NCBI RefSeq assembly: GCF_014203355.1
Contig: NZ_JACHIR010000001.1
Coordinates: forward strand, 8,310,038-8,374,037
Origin: Kutzneria kofuensis
GTDB lineage: Bacteria > Actinomycetota > Actinomycetes > Mycobacteriales > Pseudonocardiaceae
DNA: 64,000 bases
Direction of reading: 5' to 3'
Made by a program: the position numbers and the translations under genes. Positions 53,644-61,108 of this stretch are shown piece after piece. Every line of letters begins with the position of its first letter. Position 1 is the stretch's first letter. A model generated the notes under the pieces. The model was not told the origin of the DNA. It searched no databases and worked only from the letters and a program-made list of their open reading frames with translations.

Positions 53644-55877
53644 CGTCGGGGCCGGAGCCGGCGGACGAGACGAACAACGTCATCATCGGCGGCATCGCGG
53701 GCAACGTGGTCCAGGCCGGCCACATCGACGTGGTGCACTTCGCGACGCCCGTGCCGGTGGCGCTGGCGGGCCTGCCGGCCGAGGTGGGCTTCACGGACCG
53801 TGTCGACGAACAGGCCGGGTTGGCCGCACTGCTCGATCCCGAGGCGAAGGGGCTGCCGAGCGTCGCGACGATCACCGGGCTGCCCGGGATCGGCAAGACC
53901 GCTCTGGCGGTGCGCGCGGCGCACGAGGCGGTGGCGGCCGGGTGGTTCCCGGGCGGTGTGCTGTTCATCGACCTGCACGGTTACGATCCGGCCGGTGGTG
54001 TCTCGGTGAACGCGGCGCTGCTGGCGATGTTGGGCGAACTGGGCACCGAACGGGCCCCGGCCACGCAGGGGGAGCGGGAGAACCGCTACCGCTCGATACT
54101 GGCCGAGATGGCCGACCGGGGCCGCCGCGTGCTCGTGCTGGCGGACAACGTCTCGGATGTGGCGCAGGCCAACGCGTTGCGGCCGGGCAGCCCCGTGCAT
54201 CGAATGCTGATCACCAGCCGGGACAACCTGCCGGTGCCCGGGGCGCGCCGCGTCGAGTTGGGCGTGCTGCGGGATGTGGATGCGGTCGGTGTGATGGCCC
54301 AGGCGCTGGAGGCGGCGATGCCCGGCGACACGCGTGTGGCTGACGAACCACAGGAAGCCATCAGGCTCGCACAGTTGTGTGAGGGCCTGCCGTTGGCGTT
54401 GCGGATCGTCGCCGAGTTGCTCGCGGACCGACCCAGGCACGGCATCGGCCGGCTGGTGCGGACCGTCGGCGCGGCCACGGACCGGCTCGACATGCTCTCC
54501 TACGGCGAATCGGTCGCGGTCCGGGCTGCTTTCGACACGTCCTACCTGCGATTACCGCGGACCCTGGCGCGACTGTTCCGGCTGCTGTCCCTGCATCCCG
54601 GCCCACACATCGGCGTCGGGGCGGTCGCGGCGCTCGCCAACGTGTCGGAGAACGAGGCATGCCGGCTCGCAGAGGGCCTGTGCCGGGCCCACCTGATCGA
54701 GCCGTCGATCGTGCCCGACTGCTACCGATTCCACGACCTGGTCCGCCTCTACTCCGGACAGTGCTGCGAAACCGACGAACAACCGGCCGACCGTGCGGCG
54801 GCGGTCAGTCGGCTCCTGGGGTACTACCGAGCCGCGACCCAGGCCGTGCGCACGCACCTCGACTCCCGTACGCCCCCTGAGCACAAGTCATGGCTGTTCG
54901 GCGGACGGAGCGACGCGGTGGCGTGGTCGGAGGGCGAACGCCCGAACCTGATCCCGGTGGTGAGCCTGTCGGCGCGTTGCGGACTCGACGATCTGACCTG
55001 CGAGGTCGTGTCGGCGCTGCACCCGTTCTTCGAGCTGCGCAACCACCCGGACGAGTGGATCACCATCGCCAAGTTCGGCCTCGCGGCGGCACTGCGGCTC
55101 GGCGATCAGTTCGCCGAAGGGCAGAGCCTCACCGCGCTGGGCCTGGCCCACCAGGAACTTCAGTGGTACGACGAGGCACGCGACTACCACGGGCAGGCGC
55201 TGGCCGTGTGCCGGCGGACCGGCGACCGGCTCGGACAGGCCAAGGCCCTGATCAACGTTGGCGGGGTCAGCTACCAGCTCGGGCAGTTCGAGGACGCCGA
55301 GAGCAGGTGGGAGGAGGCCCTGACCATCGCGTGGGAGCGGGAGGACCGCTACCTGGCGGCAAGGACCTTGAACAACCTCGGCTTCCTCTCGGCGCTGCAC
55401 CGCCGCTACGGCCTGGCCGAGTCCCGCTACCGACAGGCCCTCGCCTGCGCACGGGAACTGGGCGATCCGCAGGCCGAAGGCGGGGTGCTGACCAATCTCG
55501 GCGCCGTGTTGCAGCGTACGGGCCGCCACACCGACGCCGTCGAGTGCCACCGGCAGGCCCTCGATGTGCTGGCACAGAGCGGGGACCGGCTGCGTGCCGG
55601 CCGGGCGTTGCACAACATGGCGTTGGTGTACCAGGATCTCGGACAGTGGGGCGACGCGTCAGCCTGTCACCGGCGCGCGCTGGCGCTCCGCCGGGAGATC
55701 GGGGACCGGCACGGTGAAGGTCTGACCCTGACCCAGCTCGGCCGGATCCACGCCAGGCAGGGGCAGCGGGAAGAAGCCCTTACGTGCCAACGGCAAGCGC
55801 TCGCCGCCTTCGTGCAGACCGGTGCCACCGGCGACGCCGACGAGGTCCGGGGCCTGATCGACGAGCTGACGGCCTGA
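53640..55877 (+). CDS. STAND NB-ARC ATPase with TPR repeats
   Basis: A 745-residue protein. The short N-terminal motif NNVIIGGIAGNVVQAGHIDVVHF (key part GNVVQAGHI) is the usual start of actinobacterial STAND proteins that lack a SARP domain. The NB-ARC domain has the P-loop GLPGIGKTALA near residue 79, Walker B VLVLADN, the sensor RMLITSRDNLPVPGA and GLPLALRIVAELL. The C-terminal 300 residues are TPR repeats of the tetratricopeptide_7/12 type (AKALINVGGVSYQLGQFEDAE, LNNLGFLSALHRRYGLAESRY and similar). Such proteins sense a ligand and oligomerise; known relatives include transcriptional activators and phage-defence sensors. With no effector domain visible, the output is unknown. ATG 53640 is chosen because the family motif begins there and the frame overlaps the leader stop. 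Confidence 0.88.
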   Translation: MTSGPEPADETNNVIIGGIAGNVVQAGHIDVVHFATPVPVALAGLPAEVGFTDRVDEQAGLAALLDPEAKGLPSVATITGLPGIGKTALAVRAAHEAVAAGWFPGGVLFIDLHGYDPAGGVSVNAALLAMLGELGTERAPATQGERENRYRSILAEMADRGRRVLVLADNVSDVAQANALRPGSPVHRMLITSRDNLPVPGARRVELGVLRDVDAVGVMAQALEAAMPGDTRVADEPQEAIRLAQLCEGLPLALRIVAELLADRPRHGIGRLVRTVGAATDRLDMLSYGESVAVRAAFDTSYLRLPRTLARLFRLLSLHPGPHIGVGAVAALANVSENEACRLAEGLCRAHLIEPSIVPDCYRFHDLVRLYSGQCCETDEQPADRAAAVSRLLGYYRAATQAVRTHLDSRTPPEHKSWLFGGRSDAVAWSEGERPNLIPVVSLSARCGLDDLTCEVVSALHPFFELRNHPDEWITIAKFGLAAALRLGDQFAEGQSLTALGLAHQELQWYDEARDYHGQALAVCRRTGDRLGQAKALINVGGVSYQLGQFEDAESRWEEALTIAWEREDRYLAARTLNNLGFLSALHRRYGLAESRYRQALACARELGDPQAEGGVLTNLGAVLQRTGRHTDAVECHRQALDVLAQSGDRLRAGRALHNMALVYQDLGQWGDASACHRRALALRREIGDRHGEGLTLTQLGRIHARQGQREEALTCQRQALAAFVQTGATGDADEVRGLIDELTA

Positions 55878-56011
55878 GGCACGGCCCCGTTCGCGGAACC
55901 CTGTCCGCCATGCGGTGGGATTCCAGATGTCGACCCCCGCATTCAAGCTGCGCCGACAGGCACGGTCAACGAGCACGGCATGATCGCCAGCGGTGTGATG
56001 GCGGCAGCCCA

Positions 56012-57202
56012 TCAGACGCGCGGGCGGGCTGGGGCGTCGTCTTCATCGGTCGGCCGCCGCCAGATGAGCACGGTGACGGCCCCGGCGAGGATTGCCGCCG
56101 TGAGGGCGAAGGGGACCGGGATGAGGGGGTCGACGAGGGTGAGGAACCCGGCCACGGGCAGGGCGGTGTTGACGACGTGGTCGGCGTGGGGCCTGATCGC
56201 GAGGGCCCAGATGCCGAGGACGAAGACGGCGAGGGGGACTGTGTAGGCGAAGGACGCGTAGGGCTGGTGCAGTGTGGTGTGCCCGGTGAGGACGTCGATC
56301 GCGACCTCGGTGCCGGCGGAGAACGCGCCTGCGGCGGCGAAGATGAGGAAGTGCCCGTACACGTAGGCCAGGGAGCTCTTGACGTCCTTGATGGCGTGGT
56401 GGTGCGGCGGCCAGAAGTAGACCCACCACATGGCCGCCGTGGCGACGAGCGTGAGCGCGGCGATACCGATGAGCTGGCCGGACGACCCGACGTCCCGCTG
56501 GGCCTCGATGATCGCGTTGGCGGAGGCGAGCAGGCTCTCACCGAGGAGGATGAGGGTGAACAGGCCGTAGCGCTCGGTGATGTGGTGTGGGTGCCAGGGC
56601 GTGGTCCCGGTGCGCTCGGCGACGATCGGTACGACGAGTTCCGCGGCGATGAGCACGATCAGCGCGACGGTGAACACCCCGGAGGGAAGCAGCAGGCAGG
56701 CGAGCCACAAGGCTTGGACCAGTGCGATGCCCGCCGCGTAGATGAGTGTGGCTCGGCGCGTGGGGCCTGATGACCGCGACGCGCGGAGCCACTGCGCGAC
56801 GAGTGCCACGCGCATGACGACGTAGGCGATGATGAGCACCGCGTAGTCGTGTTCCTCGAAGGCGGGGCCGATGCCGGAGGCGAAGACGAGCACGCCGCCC
56901 ATCTGCACGATGGTGAGCACCCGGTACAGCCAGTCGTCGGTGTCGAAGGAGGTGGCGAACCAGGTGAAGTTCATCCAGGCCCACCAGATCCCGAAGAACA
57001 CGAAGCCGTAGTTGACGATCCCGTCGAGCACATGCCCCTCGATGAGCGCGTGGTGCAGTTGCGCGGCGGCGATGCTCACGGCGACGACGAAGACGAGGTC
57101 GAAGAACAGCTCCAGCGTGGACGCGGCCCGCCCGGCCTCGTCCGGGTCGCGCGGCGTCATCGGGACGAGTCGGAGTCCCGCCGGCCGTCGAGAACTGACC
57201 AT
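56012..57202 (-). CDS. ltrA: Low temperature requirement protein A (LtrA) family membrane protein
   Basis: A 396-residue protein with about 10-11 transmembrane helices and the LtrA hallmarks: ASTLELFFDLVFVVAVSIAAAQL near the N-terminus (key part ELFFDLVFV), WWAWMNFTWFA, HHITERYGLFTLILLGESLLA (key part ERYGLFTLILLGE) and DPLIPV. The biochemical role of the family is not established. It follows the SDR gene on the same strand with only 9 bp between, so they share a transcript. ATG 57202 is used; ATG 57160 (MTPRDPDEAGR) is an alternative. Confidence 0.93.
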   Translation of the reverse strand: MVSSRRPAGLRLVPMTPRDPDEAGRAASTLELFFDLVFVVAVSIAAAQLHHALIEGHVLDGIVNYGFVFFGIWWAWMNFTWFATSFDTDDWLYRVLTIVQMGGVLVFASGIGPAFEEHDYAVLIIAYVVMRVALVAQWLRASRSSGPTRRATLIYAAGIALVQALWLACLLLPSGVFTVALIVLIAAELVVPIVAERTGTTPWHPHHITERYGLFTLILLGESLLASANAIIEAQRDVGSSGQLIGIAALTLVATAAMWWVYFWPPHHHAIKDVKSSLAYVYGHFLIFAAAGAFSAGTEVAIDVLTGHTTLHQPYASFAYTVPLAVFVLGIWALAIRPHADHVVNTALPVAGFLTLVDPLIPVPFALTAAILAGAVTVLIWRRPTDEDDAPARPRV

Positions 57203-57211
57203 GTCGTGTGG

Positions 57212-57958
57212 TCAGATGGCCAAGCCGGAGCCCCCGGAGACCACGATCTCCTGCCCGGTGATGTACGCGGCATCGTCCGAAGCCAGGAACGCGACGGCCC
57301 CGGCGATGTCCTCCGGCACGGCGAGGCGGCCGAACGGGTTCTTCTCCGCCATCGCCGTCATCGTCGCCTCGACGTCATCGGACTGTGCGCGGAGCGAGGT
57401 CCGCGTCATGGGGGTGTCGGTGAATCCCGGGCTGACCGCGTTGACTCGGATGCGACGGGGGGCGAGCTCGAGGGCGAGTGTTGGGATCATCGCCAGCAAC
57501 GCGCCGTGTGACCCGGCCGTGACGCTGTTGCCGGTCAGGCTACGCGTCGCTCCGATACCCACGGTGACAATGACCGAAGCGCCGTCGGACAGCAACGGCA
57601 GCGCCTTGACCAGCGTGAAGAACTGCCCTTTGGTGTTGACGGCGAACACCTCGTCGTACGCGGCTTCGTCGCTGGTGTCCAGCGTCATCGGACGGCTGAC
57701 GCCGGCGTTCAGGAACAGCGTCGTCAGGCTCCCGAACCGTGCTCCGACTTCGGACACGACCTCGTCGGTGTCAGCGAGCGAGCGCGCGTCGGCCAGCAAG
57801 ACCAGGACATCTTCGGGCAGTTCCGCCCGCGCCCGCGCGACGCTCTCCGGACGTTGTCCGGTGACGGCGACGCGGTAACCGCGGTTGTGCAGAATCTCGG
57901 CGGTCGCCTTCCCGATCCCGCTGGTACCGCCGGTGATCAGGGCTGTACGTGCCGACAT
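57212..57958 (-). CDS. SDR-fold protein with altered catalytic residues
   Basis: A 248-residue classical-length short-chain dehydrogenase. The cofactor motif TGGTSGIG, the DARSL acidic position, FLNAGVSRP and the C-terminal PEDIAGAVAFLASDDAAYITGQEIVVSGG (key parts PEDIA and ITGQ) are normal. The catalytic region reads TVGIGATRSLTGNSVTAGSHGALLAM: where YxxxK is expected there is TAGSH, so both the Tyr and Lys are missing, and the usual Ser is also unclear. It may be a non-catalytic binder or use a different mechanism. ATG 57958 follows GGAG at 9 bases. It is first in an operon with the LtrA gene, behind the palindrome at 58096. Confidence 0.9.
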   Translation of the reverse strand: MSARTALITGGTSGIGKATAEILHNRGYRVAVTGQRPESVARARAELPEDVLVLLADARSLADTDEVVSEVGARFGSLTTLFLNAGVSRPMTLDTSDEAAYDEVFAVNTKGQFFTLVKALPLLSDGASVIVTVGIGATRSLTGNSVTAGSHGALLAMIPTLALELAPRRIRVNAVSPGFTDTPMTRTSLRAQSDDVEATMTAMAEKNPFGRLAVPEDIAGAVAFLASDDAAYITGQEIVVSGGSGLAI

Positions 57959-58092
57959 GGTGATCACTCCACTGTGGTCATTGCCTTGGTTGGACAGCTC
58001 GATGGCGTCGCGCCGATGCCTGGCCGGTGGCAAAGGCGCAAGGGGAACGTGCCGGCAGTCGCTGAGCTCGCCGGTCGAAGTCACGTCGGACT

Positions 58093-58180
58093 CCCTGGAC
58101 GCGGTAGTCCAGTTGGTTGACGCTAACCCGGTTCCGGCCCGGATTCTGGGTCCACTTGGCATCAGGGAACGGGAACCACT
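58093..58180 (-). repeat. Dispersed promoter repeat, copy A
   Basis: Read on the minus strand, this roughly 85-bp segment is highly similar to copy C at 62582-62672 and partly to copy B at 59960-60019. The shared core includes GCCAAGTGGACCCAG and, in A and C, GGGTTAGCGTCAACCAACTG followed by the TGGACTACC-type palindrome. It lies upstream of the SDR gene and is oriented toward it. Confidence 0.75.
58096..58111. promoter_or_regulatory. TetR operator candidate, site 1 (SDR/LtrA promoter)
   Basis: TGGACGCGGTAGTCCA has perfect 5-bp ends TGGAC/GTCCA and on the other strand reads TGGACTACCGCGTCCA, matching site 4 at 62651. It is about 140 bp upstream of the SDR start. Confidence 0.6.
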
Positions 58181-58225
58181 GTGAAGTCCCTGGGAATCGC
58201 CAGAGTCGAACACCAGCAGGCCTGA

Positions 58226-58678
58226 TCACTCCCCGGGGTGGTAGTCGTTCGCCACCCGCTCGTCCTTCAGCACTTTCGTCCAGTCCACTGTGGCTTGGGC
58301 GGGCCGAGGTGCCGCCCTGATCATGTGTCGGTGCCGCTCGGACACCAGATCCCACAGCTCGTCGTGCCGTGCAAGGAAATCCTGGACGAACGGGCAGCGC
58401 GGGACAACCGAACGACCTGCCGCGCGGAGGAGGTCGAGCGCTGCAACGGTCATGGCCGTCGCCACGCCCCGTCCCCGCCAGGCCGGCTCGGTCACGGTGT
58501 GCACCAGGAACGTCTCGCTTCCGTTGTGTCGGTAGCTGGTGTACCCGACAAGCTCGCCGTCGCCGTTACGTGCCTCGAACAGCCCCGATGCCGGAACGTC
58601 TGCGACCACCAGTGCCACGCCGTCCGCGGTCACCCCGGCGCTCTTCCCCGACGACTCGCACGGTCCGTGCATGCTCAC
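58226..58678 (-). CDS. GNAT-family N-acetyltransferase
   Basis: A 150-residue acetyltransferase of the YjdJ/Gcn5-like small type. The acetyl-CoA-binding motif is FLVHTVTEPAWRGRGVATAM (R-G-R-G-V-A, the family's Q/RxxGxG/A), and the C-terminal part includes RSVVPRCPFVQDFLARH, as in the YidJ-type proteins. GTG 58678 follows GGAGG at 6 bases. It is divergent from the TetR-like fragment gene and shares the palindrome at 58702. Confidence 0.9.
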   Translation of the reverse strand: MSMHGPCESSGKSAGVTADGVALVVADVPASGLFEARNGDGELVGYTSYRHNGSETFLVHTVTEPAWRGRGVATAMTVAALDLLRAAGRSVVPRCPFVQDFLARHDELWDLVSERHRHMIRAAPRPAQATVDWTKVLKDERVANDYHPGE

Positions 58679-58701
58679 GATCGACCTCCGCTGATCAATC
58701 G

Positions 58702-58715
58702 GGACTAATTAGTCC
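58702..58715. promoter_or_regulatory. TetR operator candidate, site 2
   Basis: GGACTAATTAGTCC is a perfect 14-bp palindrome in the 64-bp divergent promoter between the GNAT gene and the HTH-less TetR-like gene. It has the same GGACTA/TAGTCC arms as site 5 at 62779. Confidence 0.75.
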
Positions 58716-58742
58716 AAACACTATCAGCTGGCCGGGCGATCA

Positions 58743-59240
58743 TTGCCTATAGTGGACCTCGTGGACCGTTATGGCCAGGACGGCGGCGGCCGTGCCGACG
58801 AGCGTCCGACAGGGGAGACCGTCAAAACCAGGCTCGGTAGGCTGCTCGCGATTCAGGAACAGTTGCTGACCAACCTGCACTCGCTGCGGGACCTCGTCCA
58901 ATGGCTGGACGAGGTGGTCCGCCTGGAGCGGGGGCGCGACGACGAGATCTGCCCGCTGGCCGACCTGGCCGAGCTGCTCGCCGATGGCGACGAAGCTGGA
59001 CGGTCGGCGGTTCGCGCGTGCTTCGCGGCATGGGAGTCGCTGCTGGCGGTCGGAATCACCGGGGTTCGGGACAACGGCGAACTCGCCGCGGATGTCGATC
59101 CGGAAAGGCTTGCGACCGGCCTGATGGCCGCGCTACAGGGTGGTCTGCTGCTTGCCCGCACCACCCGCGACGTGCGGCGGTTGGAGGTGGCCCTCGACAT
59201 CGCGCTCGGCTACGTCCGGACCCACGCCGTCACGCCGTGA
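58743..59240 (+). CDS. TetR ligand-binding domain without DNA-binding domain
   Basis: About 165 residues or fewer. From about residue 40 on it aligns with the C-terminal domain of the neighbouring TetR protein: AACFAAWESLLAVGITGVRDNGELAADVDPERLATGLMAALQGGLLLARTTRDVRRLEVALDIALGYV mirrors that gene's PEKLATGLMAALQGGYLLAET and IALDMALDHVKSF (key shared part RLATGLMAALQGG). No helix-turn-helix precedes it: only about 30 unrelated residues and then the GNAT promoter. Starts at TTG 58743, GTG 58752 or GTG 58761 are possible. A TATAGT element at 58748-58753 would fit a leaderless start at 58761. It may be a decaying copy or a dimerisation partner that sequesters the full TetR (inference). Confidence 0.65.
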   Translation: MPIVDLVDRYGQDGGGRADERPTGETVKTRLGRLLAIQEQLLTNLHSLRDLVQWLDEVVRLERGRDDEICPLADLAELLADGDEAGRSAVRACFAAWESLLAVGITGVRDNGELAADVDPERLATGLMAALQGGLLLARTTRDVRRLEVALDIALGYVRTHAVTP

Positions 59241-59859
59241 GGAACGACTTCACGTGGTCAAGCGCCATGTCGAGGGCGATTTCCATGGGCTTGACGTCAT
59301 GCGCGGTCTCAGCGAGGAGGTATCCGCCCTGCAAGGCCGCCATCAGACCCGTGGCGAGCTTCTCCGGATCGGCGTCCGGCCTGAGCGTCCCGCTCTCGCG
59401 CATCCGCTGCAGGCCGGCGGCGAGCAGCCCTTCCCATTCCATGAACGACTCGGCGAGCGTGGCGCGGGCCTGGTCGTCCTGGTCGGCCAGTTCGCTGGCC
59501 ATCGAGCCCAGCGCACAGCCGTAGGCGCCGTTCTGCAACGCGTTTCGCTGCACCAGCGCGTCGCGCCAGCGGACCAGACCGCGGAACGACTTCAAGCGCT
59601 GAAGGTAGCCGCGTTCGCGCTCGAGGACCTGCGCGGCACGCGCCGCGACGACGGCGCGGACCAGTTCCTCCTTGTCCGGGAAGTGGTTGTAGAGCTGGGA
59701 CTTGCTGGTACTGCTCGCGGCCCGGACGTCGTCCAGTGTGGTCGCGTTCACGCCCTTCACGTACATCAGCTCGGCAGCGGCCGCCACGATGCGCGCGCGG
59801 GTGGCGGCGCCACGTGGCGTCAGCCTCCGCCCCGGCTGTGCGTTCTCCGGCGTGCTCAC
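59230..59859 (-). CDS. TetR/AcrR-family regulator
   Basis: A 209-residue regulator with HTH residues ARIVAAAAELMYVKGVNATTLDDVRAASSTSKSQLYNHFPDKEELVRAVV (key recognition helix STSKSQLYNHF). The C-terminal domain is of the TetR_C_11-like type (ALQNGAYGCALGSMASEL, ATGLMAALQGGYLLA). Its last 11 bp overlap the end of the convergent HTH-less paralogue. The GTG start lies 42 bp from the palindrome at 59901. It is the obvious candidate to bind the five TGGACTA-type palindromes found between 58.1 and 62.8 kb. Confidence 0.92.
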   Translation of the reverse strand: MSTPENAQPGRRLTPRGAATRARIVAAAAELMYVKGVNATTLDDVRAASSTSKSQLYNHFPDKEELVRAVVAARAAQVLERERGYLQRLKSFRGLVRWRDALVQRNALQNGAYGCALGSMASELADQDDQARATLAESFMEWEGLLAAGLQRMRESGTLRPDADPEKLATGLMAALQGGYLLAETAHDVKPMEIALDMALDHVKSFLTA

Positions 59860-59900
59860 GGGTCTCAGGCTACCTCATTTGATCACAGCCGCCGCCGCAT

Positions 59901-59916
59901 TGGACTACACGGTCCT
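59901..59916. promoter_or_regulatory. TetR operator candidate, site 3 (TetR promoter)
   Basis: TGGACTACACGGTCCT is an imperfect copy of the regional palindrome (GGAC/GTCC arms), 42 bp upstream of the TetR start; suited to autoregulation. Confidence 0.55.
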
Positions 59917-59959
59917 GCTCGTGCGCGCTGGTTCGCGCTCTTCGGTGAACGCGCACACG

Positions 59960-60019
59960 AGTGGCTCCCGTTCCCGGATGCCAAGTGGACCCAGGCCCCG
60001 AGTCGAAAACGGGCTAGTT
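59960..60019 (+). repeat. Dispersed promoter repeat, copy B
   Basis: About 60 bp similar to the 5' parts of copies A and C, sharing CCCGTTCCCGGATGCCAAGT and GTGGACCCAGG. The downstream promoter/palindrome half is diverged here. It lies about 100 bp upstream of the DoxX-like gene at 60114. Confidence 0.6.
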
Positions 60020-60113
60020 TCGGAGCCGTGTTGGCAGTCGACCGAGTCGACCCGGCACGGACCGTAACGCGCCCGTTCGAGGGTGTTGATCAAGCGTAGA
60101 CCAGGGAGATCTG

Positions 60114-60635
60114 ATGGTTGTGCAGGCCAGCGGCCGACGGGGGAAGGGGGGACGTTCGAGGGAGTTGTCCTTGAAGGCTGTCGCCCGGCGGGAGCGCGTG
60201 TGGCCGGTCGCGACCGTGCTCACGCGCCTGGCGTTGGCCGCTGGGTTCCTCTCGGCCGTTGCCGATCGGTTCGGCTGGTGGGGCCCGCCGCACACCGCGT
60301 CGGTCGGGTGGGGCGATTTCGCCGCCTACACCGCCTATACGCACACCCTCTCGCCGTACGTGCCCGACGGGCTCCAAGACGCCGCCGCGTGGGCCGCGAC
60401 CACTGCGGAATCGGTGCTGGGCCTGACGTTGCTGGCCGGCATCCTCGTGCGCTGGTCCGCATGGGCCGCCGCGGCGCTGCTGCTCGGGTTCGCGCTGTCG
60501 ATGGGCCTGTTCCTGGACTGGGAAGCACCGCTGAGCAACTCCGTCTTCGCCGCCGCGGCCGCCGCCCTGCTGCTGGCCCTCGCGCCCGTGGACACGTTCG
60601 CCCTCAGCGTCGACCGCATTTTCACATACCGCTAG
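60114..60635 (+). CDS. DoxX-like membrane protein
   Basis: A 173-residue protein with four transmembrane segments (TVLTRLALAAGFLSAVADRFG, WAATTAESVLGLTLLAGILV, WAAAALLLGFALSMGLFL, AAAAAALLLALAPVDTFALS) and the DoxX/DUF417-like RLALAxGFLSAVADRFGWWG start. ATG 60114 follows AGGGAG. The following cupin gene starts 11 bp after its stop, so they form an operon with the MocR gene behind. Confidence 0.82.
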   Translation: MVVQASGRRGKGGRSRELSLKAVARRERVWPVATVLTRLALAAGFLSAVADRFGWWGPPHTASVGWGDFAAYTAYTHTLSPYVPDGLQDAAAWAATTAESVLGLTLLAGILVRWSAWAAAALLLGFALSMGLFLDWEAPLSNSVFAAAAAALLLALAPVDTFALSVDRIFTYR

Positions 60636-60646
60636 TGGGAGCACTC

Positions 60647-61108
60647 ATGGTTCCATCGCAGATCGTCGGCCGTCTTCTGGCCATTGCCGCGCTGGCCGGC
60701 GCAACAGCCTGCGGCTCTGCCAACGAGAGCACGCCCGCGGCAGCCTCGGCGACGAGCACGGCCACCTCGTCGCCGCCCCAGGTGAGTGTCCTGCTCCAGC
60801 AGGCCCTTCCCAACGCTGAGGGCAAGACGTTCACGTCGCAGATCGTGGACTTCCCGCCAGGTGCGGCTGCGCCGCCGCACCGGCACGGTCAGGCTTTCGT
60901 GTACGCCTACGTACTGCAAGGTGCTGTGCGAAGCCAGGTCGACGACCAGTCCGCGACCACGTACCACCAAGGCGAGAACTGGTTCGAACAGCCAGGTGCC
61001 CACCACGTCGTCGCCGCGAATCCCAGCACGACAGAACGGGCCAAGCTGCTGGTCGTCTACGTCTCCGACACCGGAGACCCGCTCCAGGCCAACGATCCGC
61101 ACTCGTGA
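60647..61108 (+). CDS. Cupin-domain lipoprotein
   Basis: A 153-residue protein. The N-terminus RLLAIAALAGATACGS looks like a lipoprotein signal with the modified cysteine at the end of ATAC. The rest is a single cupin: PPHRHGQAFVYAYVLQGAV (metal-binding His pair and the conserved Gly) and a second motif GENWFEQPGAHHVV. ATG 60647 follows GTGGGAGC. The stop overlaps the GTG of the MocR-type gene. It is probably an extracytoplasmic metal-binding cupin of unknown substrate. Confidence 0.88.
   Translation: MVPSQIVGRLLAIAALAGATACGSANESTPAAASATSTATSSPPQVSVLLQQALPNAEGKTFTSQIVDFPPGAAAPPHRHGQAFVYAYVLQGAVRSQVDDQSATTYHQGENWFEQPGAHHVVAANPSTTERAKLLVVYVSDTGDPLQANDPHS

Noticed and set aside
51333-54440. 1035-codon minus-strand open frame
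   Set aside because: Spans several convincing plus-strand genes and a terminator; antisense artefact of GC skew in codon positions.
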